A stretch of 64,000 nucleotides of DNA, taken from Streptomyces flaveolus. GTDB lineage: Bacteria > Actinomycetota > Actinomycetes > Streptomycetales > Streptomycetaceae. Positions within the stretch are counted from its first letter, which is position 1. Each line of letters starts with the position of its first letter. Below are positions 35,164 to 43,439 of the stretch, in pieces. The notes under the pieces were generated by a model, which was not told the DNA's origin, did not search any database, and saw only the letters and a program-made list of their open reading frames with translations. The translations under genes were made by a program, and so were the position numbers. The stretch covers positions 62,001-126,000 of the forward strand of contig NZ_JNWV01000012.1 in assembly GCF_000716535.1 (NCBI RefSeq), read 5' to 3'.

Positions 35164-36963
35164 TCACCGCATGCGCGTAGCCCACTCCCGCACCTTCTCG
35201 ATCCGCTGCCGCAACTGCCCCGCCGTGGCCTCCGCGCTCGGCGGCCCCCCGCACACCCGCCGCAGCTCGGTGTGGATCACCCCGTGCGGCTTGCCGCTCT
35301 GGTGCACGTACGCGCCCACCAGCGTGTTGAGCTGCTTCCGCAGCTCCATCAGCTCCTTGTGCGTGACCACCGGCCGCCGCTCGGCCGGCAGCTCCAGCAG
35401 GTCGGCCTCGGTGTCCGGCTTCTTCCGGCTGTGCGCGATCTGCCGAGCCTGCCGCTTCTGCAGCAGCAACTGCACCTGCTCGGGCTCCAGCAGCCCCGGA
35501 ATCCCCAGGTAGTCCTGCTCCTCCTCGCTACCGGGGTGCGCCTGCATGCCGAACTCGGCGCCGTCGTACAGCACCCGGTCGAACACGGCGTCGGACTCCA
35601 GCGCCTCGAACGGCAGCATGTCCTGCTCGCCGGTGTCCTCGTCCTGCTCCTTGTTCGCCTCCTCCATCTCCTTCTCGGATTCGGCGTACGGGTCCTCCTC
35701 GCCCTCCTTCTTCGGTTTGTCGAGGGCGTGGTCCCGCTCCTTCTCCATCTCGTTGGCGAAGGTCAGCAGGTCGGGCACGGTCGGCAGGAACACGGACGCG
35801 GTCTCGCCGCGCCGCCGGGACCGTACGAAGCGCCCGACGGCCTGCGCGAAGAACAGGGGCGTCGAGATGGTCGTCGCGTACACGCCCACCGCGAGCCGCG
35901 GCACGTCGACGCCTTCGGACACCATCCGCACGGCGACCATCCACCGGTCGTCGCTCGCGCTGAACTCGTCGATCTTCTTCGACGCGCCGGCGTCGTCCGA
36001 CAGCACGAGCGTCGCCTTCGTCCCGGTGATCTCCCGGATGAGCTTGGCGTACGCGCGCGCGGATTCCTGGTCGGAGGCGATGACGAGCGCGCCCGCGTCC
36101 GGGATGGCCTTGCGGACCTCGGTCAGCCGCTGGTCGGCGGCGCGCAGCACGCTCGGCATCCAGTCGCCGCGCGGGTCGAGGGCCGTACGCCAGGCCTGGC
36201 TGATCGCGTCCTTGGTCATCGGCTCGCCGAGCCGCGCGGCGACCTCGTCACCGGCCTTGGTCCGCCAGCGCATGTTGCCGCTGTAGGAGAGGAAGATCAC
36301 CGGCCGGACGACCCCGTCCGACAACGCCGAGCCGTAGCCGTACGTGTAGTCGGCGGCGGACCGCCGGATCCCGTCCGCCCCCTCCTCGTACGTCACGAAG
36401 GGGATGGGGTTGGTGTCGGAACGGAACGGCGTACCGGTCAGCGCGAGGCGCCGCGTCGCCGGCTCGAATGCCTCCAGACAGGCCTCGCCCCAGGACTTGG
36501 AGTCACCGGCGTGGTGGATCTCGTCCAGGATCACCAGCGTCTTGCGCTGCTCGACCCGGTTGCGGTGCAGCATCGGACGCACCCCGACACCGGCGTACGT
36601 CACGGCCACGCCGTCGTACTCCCTGCCGAGCGGGCCCGCGCTGTACTCGGGGTCGAGCTTGATCCCTATCCGGCCGGCGGCCTCGGCCCACTGCTTCTTC
36701 AGGTGCTCGGTGGGCGCGACCACGGTGACCTGCTGTACGACGTGGTGGTGCAGCAGCCAGGAGGCCAGCGTCAGCGCGAAGGTCGTCTTTCCGGCGCCGG
36801 GCGTGGCGACGGCGAGGAAGTCACGCGGCTGCTCCTGGATGTACTTCTCCATCGCCCCCTGCTGCCAGGCACGCAGCTTGCTGGCGGTACCCCAGGGGGC
36901 CCGGCCCGGGAAGGCGGGCGAGAGGTGGTGGGAGGAAGTCGACGAGGCGGCGGTGGTAGTCAC
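35164..36963 (-). CDS. DEAD/DEAH-box superfamily 2 helicase
   Basis: 599 residues. Motif I is AVATPGAGKTTFALTLASW, motif II is LVILDEIHHAGD, motif III is LALTGTPFRSD, and the C-terminal RecA domain has MVSEGVDVPRLAVGVYATT and QAVGRFVRSRRRGE. An acidic Glu-rich insert follows (EKEMEEANKEQDEDTGEQD). It is an ATP-dependent nucleic-acid translocase of the UvrB/ResIII-like group; the substrate is unknown. The GTG at 36963 is chosen for its conserved start; a GTG at 37008 would add 15 residues. Confidence 0.9.
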   Translation of the reverse strand: MTTTAASSTSSHHLSPAFPGRAPWGTASKLRAWQQGAMEKYIQEQPRDFLAVATPGAGKTTFALTLASWLLHHHVVQQVTVVAPTEHLKKQWAEAAGRIGIKLDPEYSAGPLGREYDGVAVTYAGVGVRPMLHRNRVEQRKTLVILDEIHHAGDSKSWGEACLEAFEPATRRLALTGTPFRSDTNPIPFVTYEEGADGIRRSAADYTYGYGSALSDGVVRPVIFLSYSGNMRWRTKAGDEVAARLGEPMTKDAISQAWRTALDPRGDWMPSVLRAADQRLTEVRKAIPDAGALVIASDQESARAYAKLIREITGTKATLVLSDDAGASKKIDEFSASDDRWMVAVRMVSEGVDVPRLAVGVYATTISTPLFFAQAVGRFVRSRRRGETASVFLPTVPDLLTFANEMEKERDHALDKPKKEGEEDPYAESEKEMEEANKEQDEDTGEQDMLPFEALESDAVFDRVLYDGAEFGMQAHPGSEEEQDYLGIPGLLEPEQVQLLLQKRQARQIAHSRKKPDTEADLLELPAERRPVVTHKELMELRKQLNTLVGAYVHQSGKPHGVIHTELRRVCGGPPSAEATAGQLRQRIEKVREWATRMR

Positions 36964-37102
36964 GGTCTCCGAGCGGGGTAGGGCGGCTACGTATGACAAC
37001 CGGGCCACCCTACCGGCGCCGCCCTGCGCTCAACGCGCGGACGACCCCGGGTCGCCCGTGGGTGGGAGCGACGTCACAGCGGCCCCCGCCGCCCCACCGC
37101 AC

Positions 37103-38548
37103 TCACCGCGCCGGGGCCGTGCGCTCCCGCAGCCGCGTGGTCACCCAGGCCCCCGCCACCGCCACCACCGCCATCGGCAGGAAGACGGCGGCGAAGGCGG
37201 CGGGATGCCCGCCGTCGGCCCCCGTGGTGGCGGCGGTGCTCCCGCCGCCCAGGGCCGCGAAGGCCGCGCCGGTGGCTGCCAGGAGGACGACGTTGGAGAG
37301 GGCGTCGGAGATCTGGAGCGCGGCGGAGTTGGCGCCGGCCTCCTCCGGGGCGGAGAGCTGGAGCAGCAGCACGCTGGTGGAGGAGATCACCAGGCCCATC
37401 CCGAAGCAGCCGACGCCCCAGGCGGCGGCCACGGTCCACACGGGCACGGAGTGCAGGAGCACGCTCGGCGCGGTGACGATCGCGGCGGCGACCAGCACCA
37501 TGCCCACGGTCATCAGCCGCTCCCGGTACGGCGCCAGGCGCGGCCGGGACTGCACGAACGAGCCCAGCGCCCAGGTCCCGCCGCCGGCCGCCAGGGAGAA
37601 CCCGGCGAGCGTCGGGGACAGCCCGCGCTGGGTGACCAGCATCAGCGGCACGAAGGACTCGGCGGCGATGAAGGACCCCGCGGCGAGCCCGCGCAGCAGC
37701 ACGACGCAGGGCAGCCCGCGGGCGGCCCGGTAGGTGCCGTGGGGCAGCAGCCCGAGCACGGCGGGCACCAGCAGGGCCGCCCCCGCCAGCCCCGGGAGCA
37801 GGGCGAGGGGCCGCAGGTCCTGGGCGGCGTACTGGAGGAGCCCGGCGCCGAGGGAGATCCCGAACGCGAGCCGGATCCGCCGCCGGTCGAAGGAGCCGGC
37901 GCCGGCCTCCGCGTCCACCGGGCCGGCCGCCCGCCGCCGTATCTGGGGCAGGGCGAGGGCGAGGGGGAACACGACGAGGGCCGGGATGCCGAGGAAGACC
38001 CAGCGCCAGCCGAGGTGCTCGGTGACGGCGCCGGAGCCGAGCGGTCCGACGATGGAGGGGACGACCCAGCCGGCGGCGAAGGAGGCCATGATCGCGGGCC
38101 GTAGCCGCTCCGGATAGGCGCGTCCCACGACGACGTACAACGCCACGATGACGAGCCCGCCGCCGAGCCCCTGCACGGCCCGGCCCAGGATGAACGTCCA
38201 CATGACCTGCGCGGTCCCGGCCACGACGAGCCCCACCGCGAAGGCCGCGATGCCGGTCGTCAGCGCCCCGAGCGGTCCCCGCCGGTCGGACCACTGCCCG
38301 GCGAGCACCATCCCGAAGAGGCTGGTGGTGAAGTACCCGGAGAAGGCGAACGCGTACAACGCCAGCCCGTCCAGCTCCCGCGCGGCGACCGGCATGGCGG
38401 TCCCGACGGCCGTCGCCTCGAACGCGATGAGCACCACGACGGACACGATCCCGACACTCAGCGCCCGGTACGCCTTGCCCAGCACACCGCCGTCCTGCTC
38501 GGCGGGCGGATCGAGGACGGCGGGCTCACGGGATCCAAGGGCACTCAT
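37103..38548 (-). CDS. Major facilitator superfamily exporter
   Basis: 481 residues, 14 predicted membrane helices. Typical motifs are SDRRGPLGAL (motif A, between helices 2 and 3), GRAVQGLGGGLVIVALYVVVG (motif C-like, in part) and the long, Ala-rich second half. The family is drug:H+ antiport (DHA2-like). There is no local regulator. It stands alone between the helicase and the tRNA genes. Substrate cannot be inferred. Confidence 0.88.
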   Translation of the reverse strand: MSALGSREPAVLDPPAEQDGGVLGKAYRALSVGIVSVVVLIAFEATAVGTAMPVAARELDGLALYAFAFSGYFTTSLFGMVLAGQWSDRRGPLGALTTGIAAFAVGLVVAGTAQVMWTFILGRAVQGLGGGLVIVALYVVVGRAYPERLRPAIMASFAAGWVVPSIVGPLGSGAVTEHLGWRWVFLGIPALVVFPLALALPQIRRRAAGPVDAEAGAGSFDRRRIRLAFGISLGAGLLQYAAQDLRPLALLPGLAGAALLVPAVLGLLPHGTYRAARGLPCVVLLRGLAAGSFIAAESFVPLMLVTQRGLSPTLAGFSLAAGGGTWALGSFVQSRPRLAPYRERLMTVGMVLVAAAIVTAPSVLLHSVPVWTVAAAWGVGCFGMGLVISSTSVLLLQLSAPEEAGANSAALQISDALSNVVLLAATGAAFAALGGGSTAATTGADGGHPAAFAAVFLPMAVVAVAGAWVTTRLRERTAPAR

Positions 38549-38724
38549 GTTCGCCAGAGTAAGGCCCGCAACCGACTTTGGCCCCTGTCAGGAGTCCGAC
38601 CCCCACTAGGCCCTTGGTCGTACGCCCGCCCCGCTTCGTGAACGCCGTGTGGCAGTCCCGTTGCACCCCGCCCCATCCCCTTGAGCCCCCGCCCCGGCCC
38701 CCGTACGTTCATCAACACGAACAC

Positions 38725-38822
38725 GGCCGTGTGCCCGAGTGGTTCAGAAACTCGCCTGCGCAGCATCCATCAGCGAGCTCCGCTCGCGGGGAGTCACGCG
38801 GGTGCGATCCCCGCCACGGCCG
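38725..38822 (+). pseudogene. Disrupted tRNA-Cys copy
   Basis: Same 7 bp acceptor ends as the intact tRNA-Cys downstream (GGCCGTG at 38725, CACGGCC at 38815-38821), the same D-arm start and a similar T-arm. Between the anticodon-stem start and the T-arm, the six bases AAAGCG are replaced by about 32 bases containing a GCGAGCTCCGCTCGC hairpin. The D-stem GGG is GAA, the T-loop has TGCGATC, and the anticodon loop is lost. It cannot be a functional tRNA. Confidence 0.8.
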
Positions 38823-38840
38823 AGAACGACAACAGAACAC

Positions 38841-38912
38841 GGCCGTGTGCCCGAGTGGTTCAGGGACTCGCCTGCAAAGCGAGTTACGCGGGTTCGATTC
38901 CCGCCACGGCCT
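38841..38912 (+). tRNA. tRNA-Cys (anticodon GCA)
   Basis: Full cloverleaf: acceptor GGCCGTG with CACGGCC, D-arm CCC/GGG with GG in the loop, anticodon stem CTCGC/GCGAG around CTGCAAA (anticodon 38874-38876), a 4-base variable region, T-arm GCGGG/CCCGC with loop TTCGATT, and discriminator T73, the tRNA-Cys identity base. CCA is not encoded. A strong terminator follows at 38941. Confidence 0.95.
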
Positions 38913-38940
38913 CGAGTGCCTCGACGAGGCCGGACGAGAG

Positions 38941-38973
38941 AGGGTGGCACCCCGGGAGGGGTGCCACCCTTTT
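38941..38973 (+). terminator. Intrinsic terminator of the tRNA-Cys transcript
   Basis: 13 bp stem AGGGTGGCACCCC (38941-38953) with 38958-38970, 4-base loop, then T-run TTTT. It starts about 28 bases after the tRNA end. Confidence 0.9.
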
Positions 38974-39042
38974 CGTCGACCGTCACTCGGGCTGTGCAGG
39001 AGGTGTCGGCATACTCGTCGAACGTTCTCTCCAGGAGGCAGT

Positions 39043-39558
39043 GTGACCGCGCTCGAGCCCGAAACCATCCACACCGACCGGCTGACCCTGCTGCCCCTGC
39101 GGGTCGAGCACGCCGGCGAGATGGCCGCCGTGTTGTCCGACCCCGGCCTGCACACCTTCATCGGCGGCAGCCCGGACTCCGCCCAGGCCCTGCGCGCCCG
39201 CTACGAACGCTGGACCGCCGGCTCCCCGGACCCCGCCGTGTCCTGGTGCAACTGGGTGATCCAGCTCCGTGACGCCGCCTGCCTGACCGGCACGGTCCAG
39301 GCGACGATCACCACCGACGACCGCGGGGCAGCCGCGGAGATCGCCTGGGTGGTGGGCACCCCCTGGCAGCGGCGCGGCATCGCCGCCGAGGCGGCCCGAG
39401 GTCTCGTCACCTGGCTCCGGCAGCACCCGGTGCACACGGTCGTCGCCCACATCCACCCCGACCACGCGGCGTCCGGCGCCGTCGCCACCGCGGCCGGACT
39501 CACTCCCACCGACCAGTGGCACGACGGAGAGATCAGGTGGCGGCTGGTCCTCGGCTGA
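39043..39558 (+). CDS. GNAT-family N-acetyltransferase (RimJ/RimL type)
   Basis: 171 residues. TDRLTLLPLRVEHAGEMAAV is the RimJ-like opening, EIAWVVGTPWQRRGIAAEAARGLV (in part) is the acetyl-CoA motif A with the R/Q-x-x-G-x-A loop, and AHIHPDHAASGAVATAAGL the motif B. It modifies an amine, possibly on a protein N-terminus or small molecule. The GTG at 39043 has AGGAGG upstream. Its predecessor is the tRNA terminator, so it has its own promoter. Confidence 0.9.
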   Translation: MTALEPETIHTDRLTLLPLRVEHAGEMAAVLSDPGLHTFIGGSPDSAQALRARYERWTAGSPDPAVSWCNWVIQLRDAACLTGTVQATITTDDRGAAAEIAWVVGTPWQRRGIAAEAARGLVTWLRQHPVHTVVAHIHPDHAASGAVATAAGLTPTDQWHDGEIRWRLVLG

Positions 39559-39620
39559 CCGCCCGGCCGCCGGCGTCGCCACACCCCGGCCCAACGCGGA
39601 CAGGGACCGGGGTGGCCGCC

Positions 39621-40778
39621 TCAGAACACCCCGCCCGCCTCGTCCTGGAAGAGGTCCGTCCAGTAGTGCCAGGTCGCCTCCGGTGAGGTGCCCGTCGGGT
39701 CGATCGCGTGCAGGGTGTGGATCATCAGGGCGACCAGGTGGTCGTAGGCCTGGGTGGACAGTTCGTGGGCGAGGTGGGCGTCGATCGTGCGCTCGTGGTG
39801 GATGAGCCACAGGGTGCAGGCCAGGGTGGAGACGTCGGTGTTGAGGGGGTAGAGCGTCGCCTCGGGCTCGTTGAAGGTGAGGACCGCGCCCGTTCTGCCG
39901 TCGATCACCAGGCTGTTGTCCTCCAGGAGTTGCCCGAGGCGGATCAAGTGGTCGCAGTGGGCCGGGAGTTCGGCGAGGGGGTAGTCGGGGCGTTCCTGGG
40001 TGAAGTACTCGCGGAGCGTGGGGAGCGGGACGTCCGTGTCGGCGTGGAAGAAGACCGCCTCCTCGGGCAGGCCCGTCTCGCGCAGGAAGCGGCGGGTCGG
40101 CTCGTGGGTGAGCGTCTTCGGGAAGTCGACCTCCTCGAAGCGGGCCACTCTGCCGTGTCCGAACTGCTGGTCCAGGACGCGCGCGGGGACGTCCAGTGTG
40201 AGGCCCGATGCCGTACCGGGGCCGGCGATGAGGGAGAGCGGACGGATCAGGGCCGCCGCCTTCCAGTACGGCGGGACCTCGCCGTCCGTCCCCTCCTCGA
40301 AGAGGGTGAGGAGGCGGCGGGAGGCCTCGGTCACGGTCCTGGGGCCGTACTGGCCCGCCAGGGAGGCGAACCGGCCGCGCAGGCCCGCCAGTTCCTCGGT
40401 GACCGCGGCGAAGCGCAGCAGCGTGTTCAGGGAGGGCGCGAAGGGGCGCGGGTCGGACGGGTCGAAGAGGTAGGCCGTCGTCAGCTCGCCCGTGGTCCCG
40501 TCGAGCAGGATCGACTGGCGCTCCATGCCGGCCGGGGTGAGCAGCTCGCCTATGACCAGCCGGCCGCGCAGCTCCTCCGCGAGGTGGAAGGGGCTGTCGG
40601 CGGCGTCGGCGAGCGTGCGCAGGCCGTGGGTGCGCAGCGGGGAGAAGGTCAGCAGGTCGGTCTGCGCGGGCAGTCCGGCCCCCGCGAGCAGGCCGCGCGT
40701 CGGCGCGTGCGTGACGTAGCGGTCCAGTTCCGCCTCGGTCAGCGTGATCGCCGGAACTTCGGCGTCCGTCGTGCTCAT
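39621..40778 (-). CDS. Tandem SUKH-4-like (SMI1/KNR4 superfamily) protein
   Basis: 385 residues made of two homologous halves. The first (about 10-190) opens with a repeated form DRYVTHAPTRGLLAGAGLP and the second (about 195-385) with KTLTHEPTRRFLRETGLP. Each then gives a FSPLRT/FHADTD strand, a L-IG/L-RLGQL strand with VIDGRTG-AVL or LLDGTTGELT, and a helical tail. This is the SUKH-4 immunity or SMI1/KNR4-like fold. Such proteins usually neutralise polymorphic or deaminase toxins, but no toxin gene is adjacent, so a toxin target is not proven. GGGGGAG precedes the ATG. Confidence 0.78.
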   Translation of the reverse strand: MSTTDAEVPAITLTEAELDRYVTHAPTRGLLAGAGLPAQTDLLTFSPLRTHGLRTLADAADSPFHLAEELRGRLVIGELLTPAGMERQSILLDGTTGELTTAYLFDPSDPRPFAPSLNTLLRFAAVTEELAGLRGRFASLAGQYGPRTVTEASRRLLTLFEEGTDGEVPPYWKAAALIRPLSLIAGPGTASGLTLDVPARVLDQQFGHGRVARFEEVDFPKTLTHEPTRRFLRETGLPEEAVFFHADTDVPLPTLREYFTQERPDYPLAELPAHCDHLIRLGQLLEDNSLVIDGRTGAVLTFNEPEATLYPLNTDVSTLACTLWLIHHERTIDAHLAHELSTQAYDHLVALMIHTLHAIDPTGTSPEATWHYWTDLFQDEAGGVF

Positions 40779-41004
40779 CGCTCCCCCGCGATCTCCCTGT
40801 GCGTGACAGGCCCGCGTACCCCTTCGTACGCCGCCCACGGGCAGGTGCCCCACTGCTCGGCAGACTACGCCGCCCCACTGACAACGACCCTCACGAGGAA
40901 GGACCTCAGACGGGCCGGGCACGTTGCGCGTCCGCGGGAATCGCCCGCGCCGCCTCCTCCGGCGTCCGGCCGGAGGACGGGACGCTCCCGGTGAGCCGGG
41001 CCCG

Positions 41005-41133
41005 TCAGGTGAAGTAGATCCCGCCCAGGACCACGGCCAGCGCCGCCACGGCGAACAGCAGGATCCACAGGAACAACTTGCCCACGCCGGGCGTGGGTTC
41101 GTAGCGCGGTTCCCCGGGCGGCGGCGTGCTCAC
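41005..41133 (-). CDS. Small membrane protein, 42 aa, xdh operon tail
   Basis: 42 residues: a Pro-rich cytoplasmic start (TPPPGEPRYEP) and one membrane helix (LFLWILLFAVAALAVVLGGIYF). The GTG start overlaps the stop of the molybdopterin subunit by four bases (GTGA), so it is translationally coupled. Its place in the operon suggests a role in anchoring the hydroxylase to the membrane, but this is inference. Confidence 0.75.
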   Translation of the reverse strand: MSTPPPGEPRYEPTPGVGKLFLWILLFAVAALAVVLGGIYFT

Positions 41134-43439
41134 CGGTCCGTCACCACCGCCGCCTGGGGGCGGATCGGGAGGCGGTTGACCGGGCGGCCGGTGGCGGCGC
41201 GGACGGCGGAGGCGATGGCCGCCGGGGCCGTCACCACCGGGACCGCGCTGACGGACTTGGCGCCGAAGGGGGCCACCACGTCGCGTTCCTCCACCAGTTT
41301 CACGATCCGGATGTCGGGGGCGTCCAGGGCGGTCGGCAGGGCGTAGCCGGTCAGGTCGGGATGGCGGATGAGGCCGCGGGGTGTGCGGAGGTTCTCGGTG
41401 AGGGCGATGCCCACGCCCTGGGTGACGCCCGCCTCGATGCGCGCGGCGAGTTGCGCCGGGTTCAGGACCCGGCCCACGTCCTGGGCGACCGCCAGCTCCA
41501 CCACCCGGACCGAGCCCAGCTCGACGTCGACGTCCACCACCGCGCGGATCGCGCAGAAGGCGAGGCCGACGAAGGCGTCGCCCTGGCCGGAGGCGTTCAG
41601 GGGCTCGGTCGGATGCGGGCGGCACTGGGCGGTGGCCCACAGCTCCTTGCCCTCCATCGCCTCGGCGACGGTGGTCGACAGCACGCCGTCGTACGACGTG
41701 ATCTTGCCGTCCGTGATCTGGAGCAGCTCGGTGGACATGCCGAACTTGTGCGCCAGGGGCTGGAGCAGTTGCGCGCGGACCATCTTGGCCGCCCGCTCCA
41801 CCGCGCCGCCCGACACCCAGGTGTGCCGGCCCCGGCAGCCCGCGCCGGCCGGCGGCTGGTCGGTGTCGACGGGGGCGACGTGGACCTCCTCCACGCCGAG
41901 GGTCTCCTGGACGATCTGCCGGGCCAGGGTGGTGAAGCCCTGGCCGGTCTCCACGGCCGCGCACAGCACGGTCGCGATGCCGTCGTGGACCTTGACCGTC
42001 GCGGTCGACACCTCGTCGGCGCCCTCCGCGCCCAGCATGTGCACCATGCCCAGGCCGTAGCCGACGCCCCGGCGCACCGCGCCCGGCTCGCCCGCGCCCT
42101 CGGGGCCGCCCGGCAGCAGCCACTCCTCCTCGGGCGTGTCCTTGGGCAGCGCCGGGAGCGGGAAGTCCCGGACGGCCTGGAGGAGTTCGGCGACCGGGGC
42201 CGGGCAGGTCACGGTCTGGCCGATCGGGAGGACGTCACCGGTGGCGAGGACGTTGCGCAGGCGCAGTTCGGCCGGGTCCAGTGCCAGCTTCTTCGCCAGC
42301 TTGTCCATCTGCGCCTCGTAGGCGGCGCACACCTGCATGGCGCCCTCGCCGCGCACGTGCCCGGAGGGCGGGTTGTTGGTGCGGACGGCCCAGCCCTCGA
42401 TGAAGGCGTTGGGGACGACGTACGGGCCGCACGCGAAGGAGACGGCGGCGGCGAGCGCGTCGGCGGAGGTGTCGGCGTACGCGCCCGCGTCCAGCAGGAT
42501 CTGCGCCTCGACCTTCACCAGCTTGCCCTCGGCGTCGGCGTGGTGGCGGTAGCGCAGCAAGGTCGGGTGGCGGTGGGCGTGACCGAGGAAGGACTCCTCG
42601 CGGGTCGCCGTCAGCTTCACCGGGCAGCCGGTCTTCAGGGCGAGCAGGCCGAGCGGGAGCTGGAAGCCCTGGTCCTCGCGGTCGGCCGTGGCGCCGGGCA
42701 CCCCGGTGACAACGATCTTCACCCGTTCGGGGGACAGGCCGTAGCAGGCGGCGGCCGTGTTGCGGTCGGTGTGCGGGTCGGTGGAGGCCAGGTACAGCTC
42801 CACCCCGCCGTCGGGGCGCGGTACGGCGAGACCGGCCTCGGCGCCGATCGGGGCCGGGTCCTGGCGGCCGATCCGGTACAGGCCCTCGACCACCACCTCG
42901 CCGACCGCCTCCGGGTCGCCGTGGTGCAGCGGGATGTGCCGGATCAGATTGCCGTCGGGGTGCAACGGCTCGGCCTCGAAGGCCTGTTCCGGGTCGGTGA
43001 CCGGGTCCAGCACCTCGTACTCGACGATGACGGCGGCGGCGGCCATCCGCGCGGTGTCCGGGTGGTCGGCGGCCACGGCCGCGATGGGCTCGCCGTGGTG
43101 GCGTACGACCTCGGAGGCGAACACCGGCCGGTCGGGCGTGCCCCGGCCGTGGCGGGGCGTGCCGGGCACGTCCTCGTGGGTGACGACCGCGCGGACGCCG
43201 GGCATCTCGCGCGCGTGGGTGGTGTCGATGGAGACGATGCGCGCGTGCGCGTGCGGGGAGCGCAGGACGGCCGCCCACAGCAGGCCCTCGGCCCACAGGT
43301 CGGCCGCGTACGGGAAGGTGCCCTCGGTCTTGGCGCGGGCGTCGGCGTGCGGCAGGGACGCGCCGATGCCGTGCGGCAGCGCCTCGGCCTCGGGGGCGGC
43401 TTCCGCGGCGGTGGTCGCGGTGCCGGCTTCGTTGCTCAC
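41130..43439 (-). CDS. Molybdopterin-binding subunit, xanthine dehydrogenase family
   Basis: 769 residues. Aldehyde-oxidase/xanthine-dehydrogenase folds are evident: SLPHADARAKTEGTFPYAADL, SPHAHARIVSID, GVPGATADREDQGFQLPLGL, AAVETGQGFTTLARQIVQETLGV (in part) and ASGQGDAFVGLAF. At the position of the family's catalytic glutamate motif (GAKGVGEPP or similar), this protein reads PFGAKSVSAVPVVTAP, with no Glu, and the usual RGFG-type loop reads VRGEGAMQ. So the hydroxylase chemistry may be altered. GTG start overlaps the upstream stop (GTGA). Confidence 0.88.
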   Translation of the reverse strand: MSNEAGTATTAAEAAPEAEALPHGIGASLPHADARAKTEGTFPYAADLWAEGLLWAAVLRSPHAHARIVSIDTTHAREMPGVRAVVTHEDVPGTPRHGRGTPDRPVFASEVVRHHGEPIAAVAADHPDTARMAAAAVIVEYEVLDPVTDPEQAFEAEPLHPDGNLIRHIPLHHGDPEAVGEVVVEGLYRIGRQDPAPIGAEAGLAVPRPDGGVELYLASTDPHTDRNTAAACYGLSPERVKIVVTGVPGATADREDQGFQLPLGLLALKTGCPVKLTATREESFLGHAHRHPTLLRYRHHADAEGKLVKVEAQILLDAGAYADTSADALAAAVSFACGPYVVPNAFIEGWAVRTNNPPSGHVRGEGAMQVCAAYEAQMDKLAKKLALDPAELRLRNVLATGDVLPIGQTVTCPAPVAELLQAVRDFPLPALPKDTPEEEWLLPGGPEGAGEPGAVRRGVGYGLGMVHMLGAEGADEVSTATVKVHDGIATVLCAAVETGQGFTTLARQIVQETLGVEEVHVAPVDTDQPPAGAGCRGRHTWVSGGAVERAAKMVRAQLLQPLAHKFGMSTELLQITDGKITSYDGVLSTTVAEAMEGKELWATAQCRPHPTEPLNASGQGDAFVGLAFCAIRAVVDVDVELGSVRVVELAVAQDVGRVLNPAQLAARIEAGVTQGVGIALTENLRTPRGLIRHPDLTGYALPTALDAPDIRIVKLVEERDVVAPFGAKSVSAVPVVTAPAAIASAVRAATGRPVNRLPIRPQAAVVTDR

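Noticed and set aside
38725..38822. First tRNA-like copy as a class II tRNA (Ser/Leu type with long variable arm)
   Set aside because: No 5 bp anticodon stem can be placed between the D-arm and the GCGAG hairpin, and the D-stem is broken.
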